A DNA stretch of 25,947 nt from Asaia bogorensis (GCA_945886995.1 CAMCZJ010000010.1:1-25947); one strand, 5' to 3'. Counted from the stretch's first letter, positions 14,768 to 23,037 are shown. Notes: a model not told the origin generated them from the letters alone. A program made the numbers and translations.

Positions 14768-15837
14768 GCAGCGGCACCGCGCAGCAGGCGGAAGCGATAC
14801 AAAAGCATGCTATCGCAGGCCAGCACAAAGAACAGTAACAACCCTTGCAGCACGCGCGTTGCATCCAAAGGCAGGCGCAGCATGATTTGCGCATTCTCGC
14901 CACCGATGAAGGTGATGGCGATGAAAATGCCGGCGAATAGACAGCCAATCGGGTTAAGCCGCCCAAGGAAGGCAACGATGATGGCGGTGAAGCCATAGCC
15001 AGGTGAAATGCCGGGCTGCAATTGCTTGACCGTGCCCGCGGCTTCCAGCACGCCGGCAAGCCCGGCCAGCGCGCCGGAGATCATGAAAACCGTGATGATC
15101 AAACGGGTTTCGGAAAACCCAGCAAAGCGTGCGGCGCGTGGTGCTTCACCCACCAAGCGGATTTCAAACCCCTTCAGCGTGCGCCCCATCAGCAGCATGA
15201 AGGCAAACACAACAGCAATCATGATGGGCGTGCCGATATTGAGCCGCCCGCCCGCCATCAGGAGCGGCAGCGTCGCCTCCGCTTCAAACACCACACTATT
15301 GGGCATGTTGAAGCCCGCCGGATCGCGCCAGGGGCCGCGCACCAGGTAATCCAGCAGCAATTCCGCGACATACACCAGCATCAGGCTGGTCAGGATTTCA
15401 TTGGCGCCGAAATGGGTGCGGAGCAGCGCCGGGATCAGCGCAAAACAGGCGCCGGCCATGGCGCCCACCAGCAGCATCACGGGCAAAAGCCACGGGCCTT
15501 GCGTGCTGCCATGGGTGATGATGGCGATATAGCCACCAGCCATGGCGCCAAGCAGGAATTGGCCCTCAGCGCCGATATTCCAAACCTTGGCGCGATAGCA
15601 AACCGCCAGCCCAACCGAGATCAGCACCAAGGGTGTCGCCTTCACCGCCACTTCCTGCAAGCCCCAGGAATCCGATAGCGGATCAAGGAAATACGTGCTC
15701 AGCGCCGCCACCGGGTCCTTACCCAGCAGCGCGAACATGATGGCCGCCGATATCAGCGTGAGTACCACGGCAATGAGTGGCGAGATCAGCATCAGGCTGA
15801 TCGGCGTTTCGGTGCGACGCTCCATAACAAGTTTCAT
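14764..15837 (-). CDS. BMP-type ABC transporter permease, first subunit
   Basis: 357 residues from ATG 15837, whose A is shared with the ATPase stop codon (TGATG on the minus strand). An upstream in-frame start would lie inside the ATPase gene and is rejected. The protein belongs to the NupP/YufP-like branch of BPD_transp_2, with eight to ten hydrophobic segments. Seen are the periplasmic-side ALSTYFLDPLSDSWGLQEV, CYRAKVWNIGAEGQFLLGAMAGGY, HFGANEILTSLMLVYVAELLL, and the loop RLVGEAPRAARFAGFSETRLI near residue 230 that should contact the ATPase. It pairs with the permease at 13850-14767. Confidence 0.94.
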   Translation of the reverse strand: MKLVMERRTETPISLMLISPLIAVVLTLISAAIMFALLGKDPVAALSTYFLDPLSDSWGLQEVAVKATPLVLISVGLAVCYRAKVWNIGAEGQFLLGAMAGGYIAIITHGSTQGPWLLPVMLLVGAMAGACFALIPALLRTHFGANEILTSLMLVYVAELLLDYLVRGPWRDPAGFNMPNSVVFEAEATLPLLMAGGRLNIGTPIMIAVVFAFMLLMGRTLKGFEIRLVGEAPRAARFAGFSETRLIITVFMISGALAGLAGVLEAAGTVKQLQPGISPGYGFTAIIVAFLGRLNPIGCLFAGIFIAITFIGGENAQIMLRLPLDATRVLQGLLLFFVLACDSMLLYRFRLLRGAAA

Positions 15838-17354
15838 CACGCCGCCATCCCAGCCCCGCCCATGAGCAGGCCGAGCGATTCGCGTGTTGCCCCGGCGGTT
15901 GGCATGGCGGGCGAAAGCCGGCCCATGAACATCACGCAAAGCCGGTCGGAGATTTCGAGCAGCTCATCCAAATCCTGGCTGATCACCAGAACAGCGCTGC
16001 CCGCGCGCGCCAAATCCATCAGCGCCTGACGAATGGTGGAAGCCGCGCCGGCATCCACGCCCCAGCTTGGCTGCGCCACCACCAAAAGGCCGGGCTTGCG
16101 GGCAATTTCGCGGCCGATCACGAATTTCTGCAAATTACCGCCGGATAGCGCGCGCGCTTCAGGATCGGCGGGGCCTTTGCGCACATCAAAGGCGCGCACA
16201 ACTTTCCCCACGAAGTCAGTCAGCTTCGCGCGATCCACGAGGCCATGGCGCAAAAAGCCATTGGTGGCATGGCCTGAAAGCAGCGCGTTTTCTGTCAGAC
16301 GCATCGCGGGCGCAGCACCATGGCCAAGCCGTTCTTCGGGCACAAAGGCAGCGCCGCGTTTTCGGCGTTCATTGATGCCGGCCAAGCCAACAGCCGCACC
16401 ATCCATTGCAATGGCCCCGGCATGCGGCGCCAATTCTTCGCCGCTGAGCGCTGCAAAAAGCTCATCCTGGCCATTGCCGGCGACACCGGCGATGCCAAGC
16501 ACCTCACCGGCGCGAAGCTCCAGGTTGATGTTCGACAGTGCAATGCCATGCGCATGCAGCGCCGGGAGTGAAAGCGCGGAAACCGCCAAGCGCACCGGGC
16601 CTTGCGCTTCGATATGATCATGGCGGATTGGCACCACATCACCGCCCATCATCATGCGCGCAAGGCTTGCCGCGGACTCAGCGCGCGGGTCGCAATGCGC
16701 CACTACCTGCCCGCCGCGCAGAATGGTCGCGGCTTCGCAAATGCGCCGCACTTCTTCGAGCTTGTGGGAGATATAGAGAACGGAGCGCCCCTCGGCGCGC
16801 AGTCTTGCGAGGGTCGCGAAAAGCCCCTCGGCTTCCTGGGGCGTCAGCACTGAAGTGGGTTCATCCAGGATCAGCAGGCTTGGGTCCTGCATCAGGCAGC
16901 GCATGATCTCAACGCGCTGACGTTCGCCCACGGATAGCCGCCAGACTTCACGCCGGGGATCAAGCGGCAGGCCATAGGCGCGGCTGGTTTCAGCTAAGCG
17001 TGCGGCGATTTCATCCAAGGGCTCGGCGCCATCAAGCGCGAGGGCGACATTTTCGGCGACCGTCAGCGCCTCGAACAGGGAGAAGTGCTGGAACACCATG
17101 CCAATGCCAAGCGCGCGGGCGGCGCGGGGGCTTTCCACCGCAACGGGCGCCCCGCGCCAAAGCAGGCGCCCGGCATCGGGGCGCAGCAGACCATAGATGA
17201 TCTTGACCAGGGTGGATTTACCCGCCCCATTCTCGCCAAGCAGCGCATGAATTTCGCCAGGCGCCACCGTCAGGTCCACGGCGTTATTGGCCACCAGAGC
17301 GCCGAAGCGCTTGGTGATGCCCTCAGCGGCAAGAAGCGGTACGGGTGCCTGCAT
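15837..17354 (-). CDS. BMP-type ABC transporter ATPase, two nucleotide-binding domains
   Basis: 505 residues from ATG 17354; an upstream open stretch adds 50 unrelated residues. Domain 1 has Walker A GENGAGKS (40-47), signature LSVGERQ (140-146), Walker B LLILDEPTSVL (160-170) and the switch His in ISHKLEEV. Domain 2 has a degenerate Walker A (AGVAGNGQDE, 289-298), signature LSGGNLQK (403-410) and a Walker B reading LLVVAQPSWGVD (423-434), where the usual Asp-Glu is replaced. As in other sugar/nucleoside-type fused ATPases, only the first site is likely to hydrolyse ATP. It is the first gene of the importer operon. It lies 64 bases after the zinc-ribbon gene on the same strand, so co-transcription with that gene cannot be excluded. 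Confidence 0.94.
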   Translation of the reverse strand: MQAPVPLLAAEGITKRFGALVANNAVDLTVAPGEIHALLGENGAGKSTLVKIIYGLLRPDAGRLLWRGAPVAVESPRAARALGIGMVFQHFSLFEALTVAENVALALDGAEPLDEIAARLAETSRAYGLPLDPRREVWRLSVGERQRVEIMRCLMQDPSLLILDEPTSVLTPQEAEGLFATLARLRAEGRSVLYISHKLEEVRRICEAATILRGGQVVAHCDPRAESAASLARMMMGGDVVPIRHDHIEAQGPVRLAVSALSLPALHAHGIALSNINLELRAGEVLGIAGVAGNGQDELFAALSGEELAPHAGAIAMDGAAVGLAGINERRKRGAAFVPEERLGHGAAPAMRLTENALLSGHATNGFLRHGLVDRAKLTDFVGKVVRAFDVRKGPADPEARALSGGNLQKFVIGREIARKPGLLVVAQPSWGVDAGAASTIRQALMDLARAGSAVLVISQDLDELLEISDRLCVMFMGRLSPAMPTAGATRESLGLLMGGAGMAA

Positions 17355-17418
17355 GACAGGCGTGTAACCTTTTTCCGGCGCGTGATCTATGCCGCAGCCT
17401 GAACCCCCGACATCATTC

Positions 17419-17868
17419 TCACCCCAGGCCAAGCGCCGAGAAAAGCCGCGCCGAAGGCGGCCAGGCTTCCATGATCTCAGCCCGTTTGGCGATGGCGCCA
17501 ACACCGCCCAGGATAAAGACCAGGATGGAGGCCACCCAAGCGGCCCTCAGCCGGCGTGATGAAACACCGTCATTTGCCGGTTCCGGCGGCGAATCGCGCG
17601 CCACCAGGGGTTCTGCGGGCGCCTCCGGTGCCATGGCTTGGGCGGCGGGCGGTTCTTGCTCCGCAACTGGGCGGGCCGCAGGCGGTGGCCGCGGGGGCGG
17701 CGCAGCCACGGGCTCGGCCCGTTCCCAGCCCTTGGTCTTGGGTGCCGCCGATTCCGGAATGGGGAATACCGTCCGGCATTGGCTGCAGCGGAGCGGGCGT
17801 GTCGGGTCCACCAGCAGGCGTTCTGGAACCTCAAAGGCCGCGGCGCAATCGGGACATTGGATCAACAT
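17419..17868 (-). CDS. MJ0042-type zinc-ribbon, single-pass membrane protein
   Basis: 149 residues from ATG 17868, giving the usual opening of this family, MLIQCPDCAAAFEVPERLL. An ATG at 17889 would add seven residues. Four cysteines in two pairs (Cys5/Cys8 and Cys28/Cys31) form a small zinc ribbon; a long Pro/Ala/Glu-rich linker (about 40-105) follows. One transmembrane helix (about 109-127) lies near the C-terminus, leaving a tail of about 20 residues. The ribbon would therefore be cytoplasmic or periplasmic depending on orientation; cytoplasmic is more likely given the basic SSRRLR before the helix. The gene is divergent from ftsE (79-bp gap), an arrangement I recall from other alphaproteobacteria. 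Function unknown. Confidence 0.85.
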   Translation of the reverse strand: MLIQCPDCAAAFEVPERLLVDPTRPLRCSQCRTVFPIPESAAPKTKGWERAEPVAAPPPRPPPAARPVAEQEPPAAQAMAPEAPAEPLVARDSPPEPANDGVSSRRLRAAWVASILVFILGGVGAIAKRAEIMEAWPPSARLFSALGLG

Positions 17869-17947
17869 GCGTCTATTTTCCGTCAGCATCCGCTTCTCGG
17901 CAAGGGAAAGATTGAGCCCGAAGCCCGTGCCATGCAAAACAACACCC

Positions 17948-18622
17948 ATGGTGAGATTCGGGCGCGTCGGGCTGGCCTATCCAACACCCCAGGGCGACCC
18001 GGGGCAGGAAGCGCTGCATGATGTCTCCTTCGCGCTCGGGGAAGGCAGCTTCACTTGGCTGCTGGGGGCTTCCGGGGCTGGGAAAAGCTCAATCCTCAGG
18101 CTGATGCACGCAGCGCTCAGGCCCACACGCGGCGTGGTTTCGGTGCTGGGTACCGATATCGGGCAGGCGGATCGCGCCGCGCTGCCGGCGCTGCGGCGCA
18201 AGATTGGGGTGGTGCATCAGGAATTCCGGCTGCTGCCGCATCTTTCCGCCTGGGATAATGTGGCGCTGCCGCTGCGGCTCGCGGGGCGGGGTGAAGCGGC
18301 GATTCGCCAGGATGTGAATGAGATTTTGGAATGGCTGGGCCTGACAGAAAAAGCCGCCCGCGCCCCGGCGGAGCTTTCCGGCGGCGAACAGCAGCGCATT
18401 GCGATAGCGCGCGCCATTATCACCCGCCCCGCCCTGTTGATTGCCGATGAACCGACATCGGAACTGGATGTATTCGAAGCGCGGCGCCTGATTGCGCTGT
18501 TTGTGGAAATGAACCGGCTGGGCACCGCGATTGTGGTGGCAACCCATTCCGAGGATTTGCCCGCGCGCCACCCGGCACGCGTGATCACCCTGGCTGAAGG
18601 CAGAGTTATTGATGCGCCGTGA
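17948..18622 (+). CDS. ftsE: Cell-division ABC ATPase FtsE
   Basis: 224 residues. FtsE and FtsX form an ABC complex of the divisome that, in studied bacteria, couples ATP hydrolysis in the cytoplasm to activation of periplasmic peptidoglycan hydrolases. Seen are VRFGRVGLAYPTPQG at the N-terminus, Walker A GASGAGKSS, the Q-loop IGVVHQEFRLLPH, signature LSGGEQQRIAIARA, Walker B LLIADEPTSELD and switch His VATHSEDL. The D-loop reads SELD where many FtsE have GNLD. The ATG at 17948 starts the conserved region; an upstream open frame antisense to the zinc-ribbon gene is not credible. No clear ribosome site precedes it. The gene overlaps ftsX by 11 bases. Confidence 0.93.
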   Translation: MVRFGRVGLAYPTPQGDPGQEALHDVSFALGEGSFTWLLGASGAGKSSILRLMHAALRPTRGVVSVLGTDIGQADRAALPALRRKIGVVHQEFRLLPHLSAWDNVALPLRLAGRGEAAIRQDVNEILEWLGLTEKAARAPAELSGGEQQRIAIARAIITRPALLIADEPTSELDVFEARRLIALFVEMNRLGTAIVVATHSEDLPARHPARVITLAEGRVIDAP

Positions 18623-19466
18623 AGCAGGGGGCAGGGGGGACCCTATTGGTCTCAGGCGCGCGCTGGCGGACCCGCTGCTGGTGGGGCTGATTGCGGCCAT
18701 GGCTCTTTTTGCCGCCTTTGCGGTGGCGGGGCATGAAGCTGTCAGCCAGCTTGCCACGCGCTGGCAGCAAGGCGCCAATGCCGCGATTACCGTTCAAATC
18801 CCCAATCCCACGCCCGCACGGATGGATGCGGCGCTGGAAGCGCTGCAAGCCCTGCCCCAGGTGGCTGAGGCCCGCGCAGTGGACCCAGCGCGCATGGCGG
18901 AATTGCTGCGGCCTTGGCTTGGCGATGTCGCGGGGCTGCCGCTGCCCGGCGTGATTGAATTGCGCTTGGGCGATCTTGCGGCTGACACGGTGCTGATTGG
19001 GGACCGTGTGGCAGAAGCCGTGCCCGGTGCAGAGACGGAAGCGCATGGCGTATTTGTCGCGCGTCTGGCGGCGCTGGCGCGCGCGCTTTCTGCCGCGGCA
19101 CTTACGGCCTTGCTGCTGGTGGCTGCGGTGGCTGCGGCGGTGGTGGTGATTGCGGTGCGCGCGGGCATAGCTACGCGGCGCGATTCGGTCCTGGTGCTGC
19201 ATATGCTGGGCGCGACGGACCGCGATATCGCCAGCCGTTTTGCACGCCGCACCGCTTGGCTTGCCCTGCTGGGCGCCGCGCTTGGTGTTGTTGTGGCCAT
19301 AGGGCTGATTGCGGCGCTGCTGCAGATGGCCACGCCAATCCTGCCCGATGCGGGATGGCAGACGCTGCCTTGGCCTGAGCTTGTGGCGATTCCGCTGCTC
19401 GCAACCTTGGTGGCCTGGGCAGCGACAACCGCAAGCATCCTTTCATGGCTGCGGCGCCTGCCATGA
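18612..19466 (+). CDS. ftsX: Cell-division membrane protein FtsX
   Basis: 284 residues from ATG 18612, inside the end of ftsE; a TTG at 18609 is an alternative. Topology is that of FtsX: a short cytoplasmic N-terminus, helix 1 (about 22-40), a periplasmic domain (about 41-155) with SQLATRWQQGANAAITVQI, then three helices (about 158-181, 215-238, 258-276). The loop after helix 2 (RAGIATRRDSVLVLHMLGATDRDIASRFARR) is the conserved cytoplasmic stretch that contacts FtsE; LHMLGATDRDI is characteristic. It acts with FtsE in the inner membrane. The gene ends in an ATGA shared with the YdcF-like gene. Confidence 0.92.
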   Translation: MRREAGGRGDPIGLRRALADPLLVGLIAAMALFAAFAVAGHEAVSQLATRWQQGANAAITVQIPNPTPARMDAALEALQALPQVAEARAVDPARMAELLRPWLGDVAGLPLPGVIELRLGDLAADTVLIGDRVAEAVPGAETEAHGVFVARLAALARALSAAALTALLLVAAVAAAVVVIAVRAGIATRRDSVLVLHMLGATDRDIASRFARRTAWLALLGAALGVVVAIGLIAALLQMATPILPDAGWQTLPWPELVAIPLLATLVAWAATTASILSWLRRLP

Positions 19467-20053
19467 AGGCGCGCTTGTTTTGGCTTTTACCGCTGGCGCT
19501 GCTGCTGCTTTGGCTTGGCGGCTTCATTTGGTTCTTGCGCGCCACGCAGGAAACCGCGACGGATGGGTCTGCCACGGATGCCATTGTGGTGCTGACCGGC
19601 GGGGCGGAACGTGTGGAGACAGGATTTCGCCTATTGGCCGAAGGCATGGCACCACGGCTTTTTGTCTCCGGCGTGCATCCGGATTCGCGCCTTGCGGATC
19701 TGGCCCGCGTTGCCGGCATTGACCCCGCCAAGCTGCCCGGCCCTGTGGAGCTGGGGCATGCAGCGGCATCCACGCGCGGCAATGCGGTGGAAATAGCCGC
19801 CTGGGCCAAGCAGAACGGCATCACCACCATCCGGCTGGTCACCGCAGGGTATCACATGGCGCGCGCACGGGCCGAATTGCGCCGCGCCATGGCGGAACTG
19901 GGCGTTGTGCCCCATGCAGTAACGCCGGCCAGGCTGCGCGAAACAGGCGCCTTTTGGCGGCCTCGCATTTGGGGGCTGATGCTTGGCGAGTATATGAAAT
20001 TCCTGGGCGCGGAAGCTGGGCTTTCGGCATTTTTCGGTGGAAAGCGCGCATGA
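19463..20053 (+). CDS. YdcF-like DUF218 membrane-anchored protein
   Basis: 196 residues from ATG 19463, which overlaps the ftsX stop (ATGA); an ATG at 19445 would add six residues. One N-terminal helix (about 5-25) anchors a DUF218/ElyC-SanA-YdcF domain. Motifs are DAIVVLTGGAERVETGFRLL (about 39-58), PRLFVSGVHP, an AASTRGNAVEIAAW segment (the conserved Thr-x-x-N-Ala) and IRLVTAGYHMARARAELRR. Members of the family are linked to envelope integrity and possibly undecaprenyl-phosphate or peptidoglycan metabolism, but the reaction is not known. Its place between ftsX and a phospholipid acyltransferase is consistent with an envelope role. Confidence 0.9.
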   Translation: MKARLFWLLPLALLLLWLGGFIWFLRATQETATDGSATDAIVVLTGGAERVETGFRLLAEGMAPRLFVSGVHPDSRLADLARVAGIDPAKLPGPVELGHAAASTRGNAVEIAAWAKQNGITTIRLVTAGYHMARARAELRRAMAELGVVPHAVTPARLRETGAFWRPRIWGLMLGEYMKFLGAEAGLSAFFGGKRA

Positions 20054-20784
20054 TCTGGTTGCGTTCCTGCATCTTCAACACGTTTTTCATGACGTTTACG
20101 GCGTTCTGTTCCGTGATTGCCATGCTGTTGCTGCCCTTTCATCCAAGGTTCATACGCCGCTTCATTCGGCTTTGGGCGCGCAGCATCATCTGGCTGATGC
20201 GCATCATTTGCGGCATCCGCGTGAAGGTGACCGGGCTTGAGCATATCGCACCGGGTGCCGCCATCATCGCTTCCAAACACCAATCAGCCTTTGACACTTT
20301 CGTCTGGCCAGCTTTGCTTGCGCATCCAAGTTATGTCCTGAAGCGCGAATTGCTTGATCTGCCCTTTTGGGGCCGCGCGGCGCGCCATACCGGCGCCGTG
20401 GCGGTTGACCGTGATGGCGGCGGCGCGGCACTGCGCGGCATGGTGCGGGATGCCAAGCGCGTGCTGGACGAAGGCCGGCCCTTGGTGATTTTTCCGGAAG
20501 GCACACGTTCTGGCCCCGGGGAAAAAGTGCCCTATCAGCCCGGGGTCGCCGCGCTGGTCATCAGCAGCGGCGTGCCCTGCTATCCCGTTGCGACCGATAG
20601 CGGGCGCTGCTGGGGCAGGCGCGCCTTTCGGAAGATGCCTGGGGTGATTTCCATTGTGGTCCTGCCGGCGTTGCCGCCTGGCTTGGCCCGTAAGCCGCTG
20701 ATGGAAGCGCTGGAGACCAGGATTGAATCGGAAACTGCGCGATTGATGGCCGGCGCAGGTCTTGTGGATAAGTCTGGGGAATAG
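20050..20784 (+). CDS. plsC: 1-acyl-sn-glycerol-3-phosphate acyltransferase (PlsC type)
   Basis: 244 residues from ATG 20050, overlapping the preceding stop (ATGA). PlsC acylates lysophosphatidic acid to phosphatidic acid at the inner membrane. One or two N-terminal hydrophobic segments (about 10-30 and 42-55) precede the acyltransferase domain. The catalytic HX4D motif is HQSAFD (77-82), the second box contains GAVAVDRDGGG, and the acceptor-binding motif FPEGTRS is at 148-154. The later YPVATDSGRCWG corresponds to block IV. It is last in the ftsE-ftsX-ydcF-like operon. Related acyltransferases, such as those acting on ornithine lipids, share these motifs, so the acceptor is inferred. Confidence 0.88.
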   Translation: MIWLRSCIFNTFFMTFTAFCSVIAMLLLPFHPRFIRRFIRLWARSIIWLMRIICGIRVKVTGLEHIAPGAAIIASKHQSAFDTFVWPALLAHPSYVLKRELLDLPFWGRAARHTGAVAVDRDGGGAALRGMVRDAKRVLDEGRPLVIFPEGTRSGPGEKVPYQPGVAALVISSGVPCYPVATDSGRCWGRRAFRKMPGVISIVVLPALPPGLARKPLMEALETRIESETARLMAGAGLVDKSGE

Positions 20785-20819
20785 GGCCGCGCAGCTTTTG
20801 CCATTTCAGGTGAACCAAG

Positions 20820-20857
20820 CCGCGCAACGCCTGAAAAGACAGGCTTTTTCTGCGCGG
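20820..20857 (+). terminator. Nested intrinsic terminator after plsC
   Basis: The inner hairpin GCCTG-AAAAGA-CAGGC (20829-20844) is followed by TTTTT (20845-20849), a classical + strand terminator. It is framed by perfect outer arms CCGCGCA (20820-20826) and TGCGCGG (20851-20857), which could form an alternative longer structure enclosing the U-run. It lies in the gap between convergent plsC and the MFS gene. Confidence 0.75.
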
Positions 20858-20895
20858 TTAATGCCTTGGGGATAAAGCCACCGGCAGGCGTCGCT

Positions 20896-22116
20896 TCAGG
20901 CCGGCTGCAGCCGGGCCTGGCGCAAGCGAAACAACAGCCAAAGCGCGATGGAAAGATTGACGAGATTCCACGCAATGCCGTTCCACATCGCGGCCGTATA
21001 GCCACCGGTTGCGTCAAACAAGGCGCCCGCCATCCAGCCACCGACCGCCATGCCAACCATGGTGGAAGAAAGTGCCAAGCCAACACGACTACCGGCCTGC
21101 GATGGGGGAAAATTCTCACGCACAATCATGGCGTAGCAGGGCACCAGCCCGCCCTGGAACAGGCCGAACATAAAGGACACCAGGAACAGCGCCATCAAGC
21201 CATCAGATGGCAGGAACAGCAGCAGCGCGATGCCTTGCAGCATGGATGAAAGCACCAGCGTTCTGACGCCGCCGATACGGTCCATGATGAAACCAAAAAT
21301 CAGCCGCGAGGCGATACCGCTGGCGAGCATGACGGACAGCATCTGCGCGCCGCGCGCCGCGCCGAAACCAAGGTCCACGCAATAAGCGACGATATGCACC
21401 TGCGGCATGGCCATGGCGATGCAGCAGGTAATCCCCGCCAGAATGATCAGCATCTGCAAAAGATTGGGCGAAATATTCAGCGCCATGGGATTGCGCGGCG
21501 CCACGGTGCCGGGCTGCGGCATGACGGGCATGGGCGCGCGGGTGCGCAACAGCAGGGCAAGGGGGACGATGGTAAGGAAGCTCGCAATCCCCATGATCAA
21601 ATGCGCCTGGCGCCAGCCGATCGTGGAAATGCCCCATTGCAGCAAAGTCGGCCAGAAAGTGCCGGCGAAGTAATTGCCGGAAGCCGCCAGCGCCAGGGCA
21701 ATGCCTCGGCGTTTTTCGAACCATAGCGAGACATCGGCGATCAGCGGGCTGAAAACCGCCGCTGCGCCAAAGCAACTCAGCAGCACGCCATAGGAAAGAC
21801 CGAAGGTAAAAAGACTCGGCGCAAGATAGGTTGCAATACCGCCAAGCCCGATGGAGGTCGCGCCGATCAAGACTGGCACCATGACACCGAAGCGGTCCGA
21901 CAGCTTGCCCATGAGCACGCCACCCACCATGAAACCCACCATGGTCATGGTATAGGGAAGCGAAGCGCCAGCGCGGAGCGTGCCGAATTCCGCTTGCACG
22001 GTGGGCAGCACCACCACCACGGTCCACATCGGCGCGCTGCCGATCATGCTGATCAGAAGCGCAATCGCCAAACGCGTCCAGGCAGCGCGGCCATCCAAGC
22101 GGCTGTCACGCATCAT
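20896..22116 (-). CDS. MFS transporter
   Basis: 406 residues with about twelve hydrophobic segments. The motif between helices 2 and 3 reads GKLSDRFGVMVPV, the major facilitator signature. The second half has FGFIMDRIGGVRTLV at the equivalent place. The pattern FEKRRGIALALAASGNYFAGTFWPTLLQWGI resembles the monocarboxylate/oxalate-formate branch of MFS, so an organic acid is a plausible substrate, but this is inference. Two adjacent ATGs (22116 and 22113) can be used. It lies 78 bases after an amidohydrolase gene on the same strand, so the two are probably co-transcribed. A possible eight-codon leader frame overlaps its start. Confidence 0.87.
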   Translation of the reverse strand: MMRDSRLDGRAAWTRLAIALLISMIGSAPMWTVVVVLPTVQAEFGTLRAGASLPYTMTMVGFMVGGVLMGKLSDRFGVMVPVLIGATSIGLGGIATYLAPSLFTFGLSYGVLLSCFGAAAVFSPLIADVSLWFEKRRGIALALAASGNYFAGTFWPTLLQWGISTIGWRQAHLIMGIASFLTIVPLALLLRTRAPMPVMPQPGTVAPRNPMALNISPNLLQMLIILAGITCCIAMAMPQVHIVAYCVDLGFGAARGAQMLSVMLASGIASRLIFGFIMDRIGGVRTLVLSSMLQGIALLLFLPSDGLMALFLVSFMFGLFQGGLVPCYAMIVRENFPPSQAGSRVGLALSSTMVGMAVGGWMAGALFDATGGYTAAMWNGIAWNLVNLSIALWLLFRLRQARLQPA

Positions 22117-22132
22117 GATGGCGTCGCTTCAT
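22106..22132 (-). other. Possible short leader frame overlapping the MFS start
   Basis: ATG at 22132 opens eight codons (MKRRHHDA) and a TGA at 22108-22106, overlapping the MFS start in another frame. GAGGA (22145-22141) stands 8 nt before this ATG and is the only good ribosome site nearby. Translation coupling is possible; expression is not shown. Confidence 0.3.
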
Positions 22133-22194
22133 TCTGGGTTTCCTCGGCAAGATTTTTGTGGACGCTGGCAGCTTTGATGACCGCGCGCCAGCCC

Positions 22195-23037
22195 TTACTT
22201 GCCCCCCGGTGCCCAGCGATAGGCGCGGGTTGTGGCTTCACCCATCAGCATGGCGCGATCACTATCCGAAAGCTGATCCGATTTCAGGAAAGAATCCACA
22301 CCTTCAGCGTAAGTCATCAATTCCACCGCGCGAGTCCAATCCGTGCCCCAAAGGCAGCGCTGCATACCAAAGGCATCGAAAATGCGCGCAAGCGGTTCCC
22401 AAATATCGCCGTATGGATATTCATTGCGTGAGAGTGTGCAGGCGCCAGTGATTTTCACGACGATATTGGGGAAAGCGGCAAGGGCCAGCAGCTTCGGCAA
22501 TTCGGCAAAGCCATTGTCCATCCGCGGCGGTTCAAAAGGCTGTTGCAGGCCAAGATGATCTATCACCAAGCGCGTATCCGGATTGCGCCGTGTCAATTCA
22601 TGCACCTGGTCAAGCCGACCCCAGCACAAAAGATTGACCGGCACATCACGCTTCGCAGCGGTTGCCAGCACGTGGTTGATGCCGGGATCAGCGGGATCCG
22701 CGGAAACATCGCCGCGCATCATGATGCGAATGGCAACTGCGCCAGGGGTCGCTTGCCAATCCGCGATGGTTTCAGCCACCGACGGATCATTCGGATCAAC
22801 CGGCTTCACCAGCGCAAAGCGATCCGGATACGCATTGCGGACGGAAACCGCATAGCTCGCGTCAAAGCGGTACATGGTAAAGGCAGAAACCAGAATCGCG
22901 CCATCCACGCCGACCGCATCCATGGCCTTGACCATGTCAGCGCCAGTCACCTCTGGCGGGCCATGCAGCACGGCATGCCAGGGCCGCCCGGGATGATTGC
23001 GTTCATAAGCATGGACCTGGGCGTCTATAATTGGCAT
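22195..23037 (-). CDS. Amidohydrolase_2 family metal-dependent hydrolase
   Basis: 280 residues from ATG 23037, which has GAGGA 8 nt upstream; an earlier in-frame start would add 21 residues before the first strand. The TIM-barrel family PF04909 includes lactonases, decarboxylases and other hydrolases acting on small organic acids. Visible motifs are PIIDAQVHAYERN at the N-terminus (Asp5, His9; the usual first His of D-x-H-x-H is Gln7), ALVKPVDPNDP, VAIRIMMRGD (101-110), VIDHLGL with His161, and LWGTDWTRAVE with Asp233. A one-metal site is likely, given the missing His. It is followed by an MFS gene and is divergent from an isocitrate lyase-like gene, so the three may handle one substrate. The substrate is unknown. 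Confidence 0.87.
   Translation of the reverse strand: MPIIDAQVHAYERNHPGRPWHAVLHGPPEVTGADMVKAMDAVGVDGAILVSAFTMYRFDASYAVSVRNAYPDRFALVKPVDPNDPSVAETIADWQATPGAVAIRIMMRGDVSADPADPGINHVLATAAKRDVPVNLLCWGRLDQVHELTRRNPDTRLVIDHLGLQQPFEPPRMDNGFAELPKLLALAAFPNIVVKITGACTLSRNEYPYGDIWEPLARIFDAFGMQRCLWGTDWTRAVELMTYAEGVDSFLKSDQLSDSDRAMLMGEATTRAYRWAPGGK

Noticed and set aside
15022..15678. 218-codon open frame on the + strand opposite the first permease
   Set aside because: The translation is rich in His, Gln and Arg, typical of the reverse strand of a hydrophobic membrane-protein gene.
15838..15939. Upstream start of the first permease inside the ATPase gene
   Set aside because: The ATG at 15837 shares a base with the ATPase stop codon and gives a normal permease N-terminus.
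17471..17947. Long N-terminal extension of ftsE
   Set aside because: The extension is antisense to the zinc-ribbon gene and of Ser/Arg/Gly-rich composition; FtsE homology starts right after the ATG at 17948.
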